Positions 30,726-42,123 of a stretch of DNA of 64,000 bases are shown piece by piece. Location: contig JAVJAP010000337.1 of NCBI GenBank assembly GCA_034770075.1, forward strand, positions 248,001-312,000, given 5' to 3'. The number at the start of each line of letters is the position of its first letter. Within the stretch, counting starts at the first letter, position 1. The DNA is from Aralia elata (lineage: Eukaryota > Streptophyta > Magnoliopsida > Apiales > Araliaceae). The position numbers and the translations under genes are program-made. Under the pieces are notes generated by a model, which was given only the letters and a program-made list of their open reading frames with translations, had not been told where the DNA came from and ran no database searches.

Positions 30726-31571
30726 TCTACAACCTTCAAGGGTAAATATATAACCAATCAACGACCTCCTCCTATTAAGATCACCAGCATAGTCTGAATC
30801 AACATACCCTATAAGAGTATTGTCATTCCTTCCAAACTCTAAACCAACATCGGAGGTACCTCGCAAGTATCTTAAAATCCATTTCATGGCTTTCCAATGA
30901 ATTTTACTTGGACGTGATAAATATCTACTTACCACACTAATGGCATGTGAAATATCTGGACGAGTATAAATCATAACGTATATGAGGCTACCAACTGCAC
31001 TAGAGTAGGGAACACTAAACATATACCTAGCCTCCTCATCTATCTGAGGAGATAATTCAGTTGATAATCTGAAGTGAGCAGCAAGAGGAATACTTACTGG
31101 TTTGACATCCTTCATACCAAAACGATCTAGCACTTTCGTGATGTAGTCTTTTTGGGATAAGTACAATTTCTTAATTTTGCGATCTCGTTGAATCTCGTTG
31201 CCAAGAATTTTCTTAGCAGCCCCTAAATCTTTCATCTCAAACTCGGTTCTTAACTGTGATTTTAATTTACCAATCTCTGAACTATTTTTTGCTGCAATCA
31301 ACATATCATCAACATAAAGTAACAAATAGATAAATGAGCCATCCTGAAGTTTTTTGAAATACACACAACTATCGTATTGTCTCCTATTATATTCAATACT
31401 AACCATAAATGAATGAAATCGTGTATACAACTGTCTGAGAGATTGCTTTAGACCATATAAGAACTTTTTCAACAAGCAAACATGGTCTTCCTTTCCTTGA
31501 ATCTGAAATCCCTGAGGTTGATGCATATAAATCTTGTCTTCTAGTTCCCCATGCAAGAAAACTATTTTCAC
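30726..31571 (-). pseudogene. pol: Element D reverse transcriptase (C-terminal) and RNase H
   Basis: About 280 codons of clean RVT_2/RNase H: FLHGELEDKIYMHQPQGF, LLLYVDDMLIA (catalytic YVDD intact), FEMKDLGAAKKILGNEI, GSLIYVMIYTRPDISHAISVVSRYLSRPSK, WILRYLRGT and YVDSDYAGD (RNase H Asp). The family match stops after the GYIFTLEG segment; the final 25 or so residues to 30648 are non-homologous, so RNase H lacks its last third. It opens with MKIVFLHG where the family has MDVKTAFLHG, so the first reverse transcriptase Asp is lost or frame-disrupted. Confidence 0.82.
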
Positions 31572-32381
31572 ATCGAGTTATTCTAACTCCAAATCATGCA
31601 TAGCAACCAAACCAAGTAATACTCGAATAGAGTTGTGTTTCACAACTAGTGAAAACCCATCATTGAAGTCAATTCCCTCGACTTGACTGAATCCCTTAGC
31701 TATTAGTTGAGCCTTGTACCTAACATCTTCAACTCCTTGGATGCCTTTCTTTTTCTTAAATATCTATTTGCAGCCCACAATATTCTTACCTTTAGGTGGT
31801 TTCACAAGCTCCTAAGTCTGATTTTTCTAAAGAGATTCCATCTTCTCATTCATAGTAAACAACCGTTTTCTGAATCATTCAAGGAAACAACATCTTTATA
31901 AGTCACAGGTCACTATACTCAACTGCCTCGACAACTGAGAAGGTATAAATAACATAATCTGAATCCCCATAGCTTTGTGATGGTCACACTGTCCTCTTTA
32001 CCCTGCCTTTAGTGAGACTATACTGATTGTCCACATGTTCCTCCTCTGGAACTATATTCTCATATGCAGTAGTAGTAGTAGGCACATCATCTGAACTCTG
32101 CTGTGATTTCTGAACCTAAGGAGAATTTACTTCAAGCTCCACCTTCTGACAAAAACTATCAAAACTATCGATACAAGGAACAGAGGATTCCTTATTTTTA
32201 TGAAGCATAATAGACTCATCAAAAGTAACATATCTACTAATGATGACCTTGCTGACTTTTGATCAGCACACCAAAGTCTATAAGCCTTTACACCAGAACT
32301 ATAACCAAGAAAGATGCATTTCTTAGCTCTAATTTCGAGTTTTCCCTCATTCACATGTGCATATGCAGGACAACCAAACAC
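31572..32381 (-). pseudogene. pol: Element D integrase C-terminus and N-terminal reverse transcriptase, frameshifted
   Basis: 32381-32127 begins FGCPAYAHVNEGKLEIRAKKCIFLGYSSGVKAYRLW, the standard copia integrase C-terminal segment, then loses frame. The reverse transcriptase start (about 31900-31580) is recognisable only in pieces across frames. Confidence 0.65.
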
Positions 32382-32951
32382 TATAAGAAATGAATAATCT
32401 GTAGGATTACCTGACCAAACCTCTTAAGGAGTCTTACATTCTATAGTTGTGCAAGGAGAACGATTCACCAAGAAAGAAGTTGTGTTCACTACTTCTACCC
32501 TAAATTCCTTGCTTAAACCTGCATTTAACAATATGCCCTTGGCCTTCTTTATGAAGGTTTTGTTCATCCGTTCTGCAACTCCATTCTGTTGTGGTATCTT
32601 CACAATTCTACGATGTCTAACAATTCCTTTATTCTTGTAGATCTTATTGAACTCAGTCTCACAAAATTCAAGGCCATTATCTGATCTGAACCTCTTAATC
32701 TGCTTTTTTGTCTACTTCTCAACCAAAGTCTTCCACTATTTGAAAGTCACAAAAACGTCATTCTTATGTTTCAAAAAGTAAACCCTAACCTTCCTGGCAT
32801 AATCATCAATGAAGGTTATCAGATAATGTGCACCGCTGCTACCTTTGGAAGGAACCCGTGAAGGGCCCCAAAGGCCTGAATGAATATAGTTGAAAGTCTT
32901 ATTTATTCTATGAACCGCAATCTTGAAACTAACTTGTTTCTGCTTCCCCAA
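32382..32951 (-). pseudogene. pol: Element D integrase core, catalytic Asp lost
   Basis: The 32951-32736 frame gives FNYIHSGLWGPSRVPSKG and LITFIDDYARKVRVYFLKHKNDVF. Copia integrases have Asp in the HSDLWGP motif; here it is Gly, removing the first catalytic residue. The rest of the core follows to about 32400 with frame changes. Confidence 0.72.
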
Positions 32952-32987
32952 GGCACAATGCTCATAGAAGTCCAGTTTTCCTATTTT

Positions 32988-33575
32988 TTATCCAGACAAA
33001 AAACCTCTCTTACTCAAAGCATCCATCCCTTTTTCACTCATATGGCCCAACCTCATATGCCATAACTTGGTGATGTCATCTGCAATAACTGAAGAACAAA
33101 TTGCATCCAAATTTATAGTTGTAGAACCCTCTAACTTATATAAAGTGTCGACCTTGATTCTTTTCATCAACACAAGAGAGCCTCTGCTAATCTTCATAAC
33201 TCCACATTTAGTTGTGTACTTACACCCGTTTTTATCTAGTATACCCAAAGATATAAGATTTTTCTTCAAACCTGGAACATGTTTAACATCTGACAATGTT
33301 CTAATTATACCATCATGCATCTTAATTTTAATTGTACCAATGTCAATTGTTTTACATTTAGAATTATTTCCCATCAAAACAATTCCACCATCAAATGCTG
33401 CATACGTGGAGAACAAATCACGAGTAAGACACATATGATAAGAATACCCAGAATTCAAAATCCAGTCACTACTAAGTCTTTCTCTGTCATCGGCTACTAA
33501 CAGAAAATCATCATTATCCTCAGCAACACTAGCCTGAGCAGGCTTTCTTGCCCCCTTATTCTGCTGATTCTGCAC
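32988..33575 (-). pseudogene. pol: Element D protease and pre-integrase domain
   Basis: A 195-codon open frame. WILNSGYSYHMC is the protease signature with the catalytic Asp changed to Asn. Next come a clean pre-integrase domain (VKHVPGLKKNLISLGILD, LYKLEGST) and LWHMRLGHMSEKGMDALSKRG, the copia integrase zinc-finger region. Confidence 0.78.
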
Positions 33576-34418
33576 ATTCCGCCCACTATTAATCTAACCA
33601 TGATTGTCTCCTCCTTTTTTTTTTTTTCAACTTCGGACAATTACACTTTATATGCCGCTTACATGATAGTAGTTATAGCTAAAATTCTTATTCCGAAATT
33701 TTGATTTATGTGTACTGCCACTTTTTGAACTTCTCTCAACTAACCTCCCTCTGGCAAATAATCCAACACCTTGATCATCATTTTTTTCAAAAGTTATCTC
33801 TGAATCTAATTTTTGTTAGTCATAAGATTCGTCTTAACATCCTTAATTGAGATAATGTCTCTACCATAGATCATAATGGCTCTAAAGTGCTTATATGAAG
33901 GAGGTAATGAGACTAACAACAATAAGGCTCGATCTTCATCATCAATCTTAACATCAATATTCTGTAACTCAGTTACAATTGAATTAAACTCAGTAATATG
34001 ATATTTGATTTGAGTACCTTCTGACATATGCAAGGTGTAAAGACGTTGTTTAAGTCTCAATCTATTGGTGAGGGACTTCGTCAAATAGCTAGAGAAACTC
34101 TAGTTTCTTTCACAAATCAATAGTTGTAGTTTTCGCTAACACCTCCTCCAACACATCATTCGAAAGGCACAACTGAATTGCTGAAAGTGCTTTATCATCC
34201 ATAGTTTTTCATTCTGACTCAGACATCTCATTAGCTTTCTTCGTCTCTCAATCCGTATCATACATATCTATAGGCTTCCCTGACTTTCCTACAATGGCTT
34301 TCTTCAAGCCTTGGTGAGTAAGAACAGCCTTTATTCGAACCTGCCAAAGACTGAAACTAATATTCCCATCGAATTTGTCAATATCAAATTTCGTTGATGA
34401 AGTCGAACTCAATGTCAT
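33576..34418 (-). pseudogene. gag: Element D gag
   Basis: Start ATG at 34418-34416 (MTLSSTSSTKFDIDKFDG). The 34084-33806 frame holds RLRLKQRLYTLHMSEGTQIKYHI, NIDVKIDDEDRALLLLVSLPPSYK and YGRDIISIKDV, typical of copia gags. Stops occur between about 34270 and 34090. The zinc knuckle near 33660 is degenerate. Confidence 0.72.
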
Positions 34419-34440
34419 AGCATGGATAGATAATAACCAG

Positions 34441-34452
34441 GCTTTAATACCA
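34441..34452 (-). other. Degenerate primer-binding site of element D
   Basis: The minus strand reads TGGTATTAAAGC, two changes from the tRNA-iMet site TGGTATCAGAGC, next to the LTR start tgttatgaca. Confidence 0.65.
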
Positions 34453-34455
34453 GTT

Positions 34456-34806
34456 TGTTATGACAAACTATGGCAAACACAATAAATCAACGCAAAAAAA
34501 TAAAGACAATAACATAATATTTAACGTGAAAATTCAAAATCGGGAAAAAATCACGAAGAAAGATAAAAGAAATCCATTAAATAAAATCTGAAGAATACAA
34601 CATAAAGAGAGAATTATTAGAATACTTCTGAATGTGTCTTCTCCAAAAACCTAACACCTATATTTATAGGTCATTGGAAAATTCGATAATATAGTATCGA
34701 CTTCCTCCAAAAAAATCGTCGGAAATTCTTCAGCCAAATCCTCCGTCATAATCATCTTCTTCCATTCCTTAATTTTAGTATTCATCTCACTCTGTGATTT
34801 TCACAT
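34456..34806 (-). repeat. 5' LTR of element D (right end uncertain)
   Basis: Begins tgttatgaca; a TATA-like ctatatttatagg lies at about 34660-34675. With no second copy in the window the outer end cannot be fixed. Confidence 0.45.
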
Positions 34807-35984
34807 TAATTACTCTCAAAATTTGTGCCGCCAAACTCTTCTCCACTAATGTCATCGACCAACCAAAATTTTACCACTCAATTGAAATGTCGAAACAAAG
34901 AAAAAATTCTCATCGGCAAGATGAAAAGATGGGTTAGGTAGATGGTGGTGGGGACATATACGGTGGAGATGGGTTATGTAGAATGAAAAATTCTCATCGG
35001 CAAGATGAAAAGATGATAATTTGTTTATAAGGATAAAATTGTCAAAAAAATATAATTTATCCTGTACTCATCTTTATTGTCCTATTAATATCAATTATAT
35101 ATATATATATATTATCACGATATATAAAAGTACTTGTATATTTATATGTAATAGAGCTCAAAATATGGTCGAGTGCTAGTGAAAATATTACTAAAACATC
35201 TATCACTAAAAAAAGGAAACTATGTTGTAAGTTTGATTTCTTAAGTTGATGTGCTAATGTTCTGTTCAACGGTGAATTTGTAGAGGAGAAAAAGGGCGAG
35301 TTATTTGATGAAACAGATGATGATTATTCTTTAGCTATTTGATAACTATCGTATTGCGTTTGTGAGTTTGGAGGGAAGAGAGGAGAATGAAAAATATAAG
35401 AAGGAAATAGATGAAATAGGATTATAATTTTCTTTTGTCTTTGTCATGTTTGTGAGCTTTAGAACAGAAATAAATGGAAGGGTAGGGAAGTGTTTTTTAT
35501 TTTTAAACTAAATTATTATTATATTACCCTTGCATATTATTTTATTTATATTTATTTAAATTAATGAAGAACATATATGACGATGATGACCATCATCTCA
35601 TTAATTAACATGCGAGTAAGCGACTAAATACTACATGAAAATTTTTTCTAAGAAAAATAATAATTTTTAAATTAAAAAAAACCTCTAATTTTGCTGAAGC
35701 ATGCACGTAGACTAGCTGTGATAAGAAGAAGGTCTATAGAAGAACATGACAATCAAATAAGCTTTTTTTTAAAAAAGATAATCAATTAAGCTGCTGTTGG
35801 ATCTTATTTACAAAATTTAAATAATTGAATAAAAAAGGAAAACAAACTCGAATTAAGAGATCTAAGGATGGGAGATCTCTCATCTGTGTAGGACTTAGTT
35901 AATTTGCATGAATGGGTAAACCATTTTGATACGTAACAAGTGAGCGACAAAAGGGAAAGGGGGTGCCTTGGTTGGAGTGGGGGA
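34807..35984. other. AT-rich sequence between elements D and E
   Basis: No supported gene. It contains a direct repeat of aattctcatcggcaagatga (about 34908 and 34990) and a GA-rich stretch (35360-35420). The left flank of element E ends ggggga. Confidence 0.5.
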
Positions 35985-36555
35985 TGTAATGACCACGATT
36001 TTCCTAGCAATATTTTGAGGTTAATAATTTAAATCCTGTTAATAATTAGTTTGTATGTTACCTTAAACCCATAAATGATTTGGGTAGCTATGTGTGTTAT
36101 TGGTTAAATTGATTTAATAGTTCGAGTATATTGGATTAGCTTTGCATTTGTTAATTGGGCCCAATGTCTAATGGCCTTGTAGATGGTTAATAGTTTCACT
36201 AAGAGATACTTAGTAATGGGTTGGGCCACGAAGTCTCAATCAGTAGGCCCGACCCAAGTTAGGGGCATGGGATTGTAGGAAGACCAGCTCAAACCAGGAA
36301 ATTGCCGACCACATGATCCTTACTGTTGAACACTGACTCTAAGGTTGTCGTTCCGTGTAAGTATGAGGCGCTGCACCGGGCCAATGGCCTATACCTCCTA
36401 TTGCGTCGATTAAAGCCTAAACCATGATTAATAGTGATGGCTGAAGAGCTCGGTTGGTGGAACTTTTTGCCTAAACCTAAACAACTAACGGGTAATACCA
36501 TTATGAACTAGTCCTAATGCCTGAGTAATGACCATCGCCGGGATAATAATTTTCC

Positions 36556-36562
36556 TATAAAT
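36556..36562 (+). promoter_or_regulatory. TATA box of element E promoter
   Basis: TATAAAT within ttcctataaatggag; the 3' LTR copy is 45617-45623. Transcription would begin near 36590, giving a leader of about 3.9 kb before gag. Confidence 0.55.
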
Positions 36563-37068
36563 GGAGACCCTGTTCTCATGGGAAAGCTTGCTGAGTTTAT
36601 TTGATATAGATACTAGAGAGATATATTGCGGTAAGAGTTACTTTGAGAGGTAGTTCCGCTATTCGGAGGGACAGTTAGAGTTTGAAAGCTAGAGGGTTAG
36701 CAGTCGGACAGTAGAAGAGGTAAGACTCTTTCTCTTGATTCTCAGCATTTATCTCCCTTATCCGGTCAGATTTCCTTTCACTAAGTCAGTGTTAGATGAG
36801 TCGACCATCACAGGTTGAGTCGTTGTGGCGGAACCAAGCTTTGTAGTTACAGAGTAGTTACCTTGTCTTGTATCATTTTAATGCATAGTCGAAGCATGAC
36901 TTAAACCCGAGTCACAGTATAAACCTTAATTACCATATCCGAACAGGATGTTAAGAGTCTGATGGGGACGCTGGAATCGTCCGATGAGGACCGCCACGTC
37001 ACCCCGAACTCATGAACCTAAGCAACAAGGTTAGGTAACGGTAGTTACTCGACCCTAGACTATGGAGT

Positions 37069-37620
37069 GGTTTCCGAAGTGGAATCTGAAGTCAAACCTT
37101 GGTAGGAGAATAGTTGTCAGACCCAAACCCCTAGTATCAGTAATGTCTGAACCTGACCTTCGAAGTCGAAGCCTTAAAACGTCAGTGAGATCTAAATGTT
37201 TGGCTCCCTGAAGCCAAACCAAACTCACATCCGACCCCGAAGAAACTCTCGAGCTACGAAAGGTTCCGACCTGGAGCCGAAGCCAAGATTTTGTCGGCAG
37301 AAGGATCGGCGAGACCCAAAGTATACTACTAGACTGTAAGATGATTTCTGTAGAGGAATCTGTAGTCGAACCCAAAGTTCGTAGCCTTTGCTCCGGGTTT
37401 AGTTCAATACTGGACCCGAAGCCGAACCCCCGATATCTGTAAGGCTTAGACCCGACTTCTAAAGTCATAACCCGAAGCCAAAGTCTCAAATTTACAAGGA
37501 GACCCAGACCTCTGGCTTCCCGAAGCCAGACTCGAGGCACATCTGATCCCGGAGGGATCCCCGAACTACGAAAGGTTCCGACCTAGAGCTGAAACCTTGT
37601 TGGCAAAGGGTCGGTAAGAC
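37069..37620. repeat. Diverged tandem duplication inside the LTR of element E
   Basis: Two units of roughly 280-310 bases, most similar at tacgaaaggttccgacct (about 37256 and 37566) followed by ggcagaaggatcgg versus ggcaaagggtcgg, and at ggcttcccgaagccag-like palindromes. The 3' LTR has the same structure (46130-46680). Confidence 0.65.
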
Positions 37621-39108
37621 CCCATACTATCCCAAGTCGGCTAATGGGTGTGCCTTGAACTGTTTCTGAATCCCAATGGGACCCTAAAGCCCATTCGGCA
37701 TCCGTAGAGTAAGATAGTCGAACCCTTCGGCCATCTTAGAATGGACCCTGTTGATGGTACTACCTCCTTACCGATCGTGGAGCTATCCTATCGGACAGTA
37801 GAGTGTTGGAGTGGTCCATGGGATAGATAGTGCGAGTCGCTCATATTTATTTATTATGTATGTTATTTCTTCATAGCTATGTCTAATCAGAATGAATCAT
37901 ATGTTGTAGGGTGCTTACCGAACAGAAACGTAGAAGTAGATTGTTAAGTAGCGATTCAGGCAAGTTCCCTCACTTTGAGCTTTTGGATCAATTGTTATAC
38001 TATTGTGTATATCCTTGCTAGTATTCTTCTATGCAGTTTGTTGTACTGCTGTGCATCTCTATGCTTCCTAACTTACATCACTTTGAAATTCCGAACCCTC
38101 ATACCCTACGTATTATATGACGGTTCTGATATTATGTTGCAAGTTCTTCAAATTAAGTTTGAACTCTATTTCCCAGTACGTGTTAAGTGGTCTAATTGCT
38201 TTAAGAATTATTCCACCCCGATATCGTTGGCATTCACACACTGTGCATTTGTTCTCAGATTCCGTTGTTGGACTGTACTAACACAAAGCTTCGGCTATTC
38301 ATGCACTATTCAAAGAAAAGTCTAAGCCACTTGTTCGGCGAGGCATATGCATGATAATTCTTTTAAAAGTTATCCAAACCTATTGTTGGGGTGGATTCTT
38401 AGACTGAGATGAATAACCCCATGATGGGGAATAGCTTAAGTGTCTGAAAAACGATACAGAGCAGAGTTAAATGGTATGTATATCCATAGGTACAAGAGGT
38501 TGATCCCCTTGAGTACATACTCTCTAGTTGGTAGCTTAATAAGGATCAGACAATGTGGCTGATACCTTAGCGTGTGTTCATAGTCTATCTTGGTTTGTTG
38601 GCAGTAAATAATCAATCTTCATTTCTTTTTAAACTCTGATTATGTTGTTCGCTTGTTTTCTTCGGTTCATTGTTGAAATTATGCTGATGTTATTCATATT
38701 CATTCATGATATATCTCTCTCATTCATTTAAAACTTGCTGAGCAAACTCGTTGCTCACCCTTGCCATATCATAAATCTTTACAGTTAAGCCTGAGTGCTC
38801 GAGCAGAGATAAGGGCAATGAGAAGATGAAATACTAAGCTTCGGATGGGTGCGCCGTCCATTATTACGTGTTGTCTAGGCTTCGGCCTCTTTTGTAGTAC
38901 AAACTACGTTAGTTGTATTTTTGAACTTTGTGATGTATTAATTAAGGTTAGAGACCTTGGGACCCATATATAAACCTTTCTAAATGATCAATATATGATT
39001 ATTTATTCCGCATTTAGTTATCATATATTGCTTGAAGGTGTTTGGATGTTGTAGATCGTGAGTGCCAAGTTCGGAGTACTTGGTATCTGAATTTGGGGGT
39101 GTCACGGA

Positions 39109-39121
39109 TTGGTATCAGAGT
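39109..39121 (+). other. Primer-binding site of element E (tRNA-iMet)
   Basis: ttggtatcagagt, five bases after the LTR end; one mismatch at the last base of the core TGGTATCAGAGC. Confidence 0.88.
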
Positions 39122-39340
39122 TGTTGGTTATAAACTTTAGGATCGCGAAACCTAGGTTATAACCTTAACATTAAACTCGTATTGAGTACGCTAGGACTTG
39201 GATAGAGAAGATTCAATGAGTCTTAGGTGATTGGGGATGAGTTGTGGAAGAACTCATCGAGCCGATAAAATATCTTTCATTTCCTCAATGAATGTGTCTT
39301 AATGTGGTTTTGATGATGTCTGTTGGTATGTTATAGGATG

Positions 39341-39964
39341 ATGGTGATAGGAAAGTCGAGTCATGTAGCTGTGGAAGGGGACTTCACGGATATACATGTG
39401 ATCTCGGAACAGTTGGTAGTTGTGCCCGCTGCACCGGTAGAGTCCGAACCCGAAGAGGATAAAGACTATCTAGCCGAGTCTGGAGAAACCGTCAGGGGTA
39501 GGGTGATGAGGTCGGGTAGTCAAGACGCCGAAGCTGAGTCCGGGGAGGACCACAGCATCACCGAAGAAATGGAAGAGGGGGAGGATTATCCTTCGCCCAA
39601 AGAGATTCCAACCGAGAACTATTTAGTAGACCAGCTAGCCGATAGGAACTTGGAGCTAAAAGAGAGAGTCCGAGACCTGGAAGAGCAGAATGTGACCCAT
39701 CAGAGTATGGAGGATCAATATAAGGAGATAGCTTATCAGTTGGAAGATGAGCTGAAAGGGCTGAAGGCGCAACTGGAGGGTTATATGACTTCGGCCCAGC
39801 AAGTAGGGCCACTACTTCATCAGCTAGTCGCCCGAAATACTGAACTAAGGGAGAAGAAGGATCAGGCAGAATTAGAACTGGCAAAACTAAAGGTGGTGCT
39901 CGAGGCCATGAGGGCTGATTTCAATTGGGAGATAGCAGACAAGATCTACGTTGAGGGAACATAG
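39341..39964 (+). CDS. Element E upstream ORF: coiled-coil protein of unknown function
   Basis: 207 codons from the second Met of a MM pair (frame open from 39323). The N-terminal half is acidic (runs such as ESEPEEDKDY and EEMEEGEDYP). The C-terminal half is a long coiled coil with leucine heptads (about residues 90-195): LVDQLADRNLELKERVRDLE, QYKEIAYQLEDELKGLKAQL. It starts about 220 bases after the primer site and ends about 550 bases before gag, as in element A, whose 120-residue counterpart aligns with its central part. It is intact although pol downstream is broken, but one intact copy is weak evidence of selection. No known domain recognised. Confidence 0.62.
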   Translation: MVIGKSSHVAVEGDFTDIHVISEQLVVVPAAPVESEPEEDKDYLAESGETVRGRVMRSGSQDAEAESGEDHSITEEMEEGEDYPSPKEIPTENYLVDQLADRNLELKERVRDLEEQNVTHQSMEDQYKEIAYQLEDELKGLKAQLEGYMTSAQQVGPLLHQLVARNTELREKKDQAELELAKLKVVLEAMRADFNWEIADKIYVEGT

Positions 39965-40516
39965 GTTCGGTCTGCTAGAAGGGTAGATTAGGTAGAGAGA
40001 GAAGTCCAGGTCAGGGCAGTTCGGATTGAGTCCTTGGGCGTTGCATTGGATCTCGCCGTCGGGAGCCTGAGAGACCAGAGGTATTCCGCTAAAGAAAGTC
40101 AGCCCAGCCGTTTGGTTCGGCGCCGATTGATGTGATAAATCAGGCCAGTAGGTCCCACTTTTGTCCATATTAGGGGCACTTCTTTTTGGTAAATCCTTAT
40201 GCGAGGTTGTATGCATGGGATAGTGTTAGAACCCCGTCAGCTGTTCTAATCAGAGGGGTAGTATGTTGTGAATCCCTACTTTTGTTCATTTAGGGATAGG
40301 TAGCAGTTGAAAGGCTGTGCCTTTGGCATTTATAGAAGTATTCCACATGTTAGGTCTTATTGTACCAAAACTGTGGTATATGAATATAAATGAAGCTGCT
40401 TATTTTTTTGAATGTGTTTGATAGATGCATATGCTTTATTTTTCTTACGTCAATAAAGTGTTGCATAAGAACTCAAAACCGAAGTGATAATGTAAGGTTT
40501 TGCTTTGTGGCAGACC
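39965..40516 (+). other. Spacer between upstream ORF and gag in element E
   Basis: About 550 bases, no supported ORF. Confidence 0.6.
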
Positions 40517-42121
40517 ATGCCGCTGAAGAGACAGCCACGAAACCAAAGGGTCAAAGAGTTGGTTAATAACACTCAGGGTCAAACCAACCCGATGAAAGCT
40601 TTTGTTGATATGTTAGTCGCGGCCATGCAGAACAGACCCCCACCAGCAGCGGAGCAACCAACTCAACACTTTGCTAGCTTCAAGGACTTTAAATTAGTAG
40701 GACCTCCGGAGTTTCGAGGAACCTTAGATCCGATCGCAGCCCAATCGTGGGTAGAAGAGATGGAAAAAGTCTTTGAGGTCGCACGTGTGGTCGAGGAGCA
40801 TAAAACCGGATTTGCTACCTTCATGATGAAGGGCGAAGCTAACTATTGGTGGAAGGCAAATAGGGGTCGTACTGGGGACAGAGTGGTTCCATGGGAATGT
40901 TTCAAGGAATTATTTTTCGAAAACTACTTCTCGGAGAGTATGCAAACGAATATGGAGGTAAAATTCCTAGAACGCAAGCAAGGAAACATGTTTGTATCCG
41001 AGTATGCTACAAGATTCAACGAGTTGGCCAGATTTGCCCCTCACCAAGTTGATACTGAGGCCAGGAAAGCAAGGAGGTTTGAGCAAGGGCTAAAACCGTG
41101 GATCTACAGCCAAGTTGCAGTACTGCATAGTAGCACGTTTTCCACCCTATTGGAGAGGGCGATCATCGCGAAAGGAGGAAGTGAGGCATTGATCAAATAC
41201 AACCAGGACAAGAAGAAGAACCAGAAGAAAAGGAAGTGGAGTGATAGCCAAACCTCTGGAAGCAATAAGGCTGGAGAGGAGGCTAGGAAAGGGAATAAAT
41301 GTAACAACTGTGGGAAAAGTCACTCAGGTGAATGCATGAGGGGGAAAGGTATTTGCTATAACTGTGGACAGTTGGGGCACATGGCTTCTCAGTGCCCCAA
41401 GGGAAAAAAGGCTAGATGTTTCTCATGTGGAGCATCAGACCATCAGATTAGGAATTGTCCGAAGAGGAAGGGCGATGCAACTAGCGGTAACCGGAATAAC
41501 AATAATAACAACAACCATAACAACAGCAAGCTGACCATCGGAGGGCCAGCCAATCAAGTAAACCTGCCGACGGCACGCACATTCAATATAACCGTGCAGG
41601 ATGCAGTAGAATCGAAGGACGTGGTGTCAGGTATAATCCCAATCAATAATATAAATGCATATGTATTATTTGATTCGGGTGCTACCTGCTCTTTTGTTTC
41701 CAAAGAATTTGCTAAACGATTAGGCTTACCCCGTGAAAAGTTAGAGAATCCTTTGAACGTAGAAGTAGTCAACCAAGCGATTATTCCTGTAGAATACGGT
41801 CATAGGAATTGTTACGTCGATTTGAGAGGGCTTAAGCTTAACGTGAACTTGATACCAATTCGTTTGGGAGAATTCGATGTGATCCTTGGGATGGATTGGT
41901 TATCGAGTCATGGAGTAGTCATCGACTGTCGGGAGAAGTGCATACACCTGAAGACTTCAGAAAAGTCAAAGGTTGTATTTTATGGTAGTAAATTGTCGAG
42001 ACAATCTTGTTGTCTGGCGATAATGCAAGCGAGGAAATTGCTAAGGAAGGGTTGCGTGGGATATCTGGCCCATGTGATTGACACTCGAAGAGTAGGGAGT
42101 GATTGGGCCAGATACCGGTAG
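40517..42121 (+). CDS. gag: Element E gag-protease
   Basis: Start at the Met of MPLKRQP (40517); four upstream codons are open. Counting from 40505: capsid region with VGPPEFRGTLDP, NYWWKANR, LFFENYFSES, SEYATRFNELARFAPHQVD and GLKPWIYSQ (about 65-202); basic linker (about 235-265); three zinc knuckles: CNNCGKSHSGEC (CX2CX3HX3C, 266-277), CYNCGQLGHMASQC (284-297), CFSCGASDHQIRNC (305-318); Asn-rich linker; aspartic protease with FDSG at 388-391. The frame ends in GSDWARYR plus stop because of a one-base deletion (about 42093-42110) relative to element A, so the protease is separated from reverse transcriptase. Confidence 0.88.
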   Translation: MPLKRQPRNQRVKELVNNTQGQTNPMKAFVDMLVAAMQNRPPPAAEQPTQHFASFKDFKLVGPPEFRGTLDPIAAQSWVEEMEKVFEVARVVEEHKTGFATFMMKGEANYWWKANRGRTGDRVVPWECFKELFFENYFSESMQTNMEVKFLERKQGNMFVSEYATRFNELARFAPHQVDTEARKARRFEQGLKPWIYSQVAVLHSSTFSTLLERAIIAKGGSEALIKYNQDKKKNQKKRKWSDSQTSGSNKAGEEARKGNKCNNCGKSHSGECMRGKGICYNCGQLGHMASQCPKGKKARCFSCGASDHQIRNCPKRKGDATSGNRNNNNNNNHNNSKLTIGGPANQVNLPTARTFNITVQDAVESKDVVSGIIPINNINAYVLFDSGATCSFVSKEFAKRLGLPREKLENPLNVEVVNQAIIPVEYGHRNCYVDLRGLKLNVNLIPIRLGEFDVILGMDWLSSHGVVIDCREKCIHLKTSEKSKVVFYGSKLSRQSCCLAIMQARKLLRKGCVGYLAHVIDTRRVGSDWARYR

Positions 42122-42123
42122 TA

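Larger units (their letters stand above)
30726..34806 (-). mobile_element. Element D: truncated, decayed Ty1/copia retrotransposon (different family from B/C)
   Basis: Minus-strand order: 5' LTR from 34456, primer site 34441-34452, gag (start 34418), protease/pre-integrase, integrase, reverse transcriptase, RNase H cut at about 30726. The right LTR end is uncertain because no second LTR is in the window; 34806 (gattttca) is a guess. Confidence 0.75.
35985..39104 (+). repeat. 5' LTR of element E, 3,120 bp
   Basis: Starts tgtaatgacc and ends gggggtgtca. The outer 580 bases are U3, ending at a TATA box at 36556; the rest is R/U5. An internal diverged tandem duplication covers about 37069-37620. 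Frames on either strand within it (for example 37055-37540) recur in the other LTR only because the LTRs are copies. Confidence 0.92.

Noticed and set aside
35330..35520. Possible MITE left of element E resembling 48330-48540 on its right
   Set aside because: Only GA/CT-rich similarity; no clear inverted ends or duplication.
37055..37540. 161-aa minus-strand ORF in both LTRs of element E (also 46116-46601)
   Set aside because: LTR copy identity again; it runs against the element and falls in the duplicated GC-rich block.
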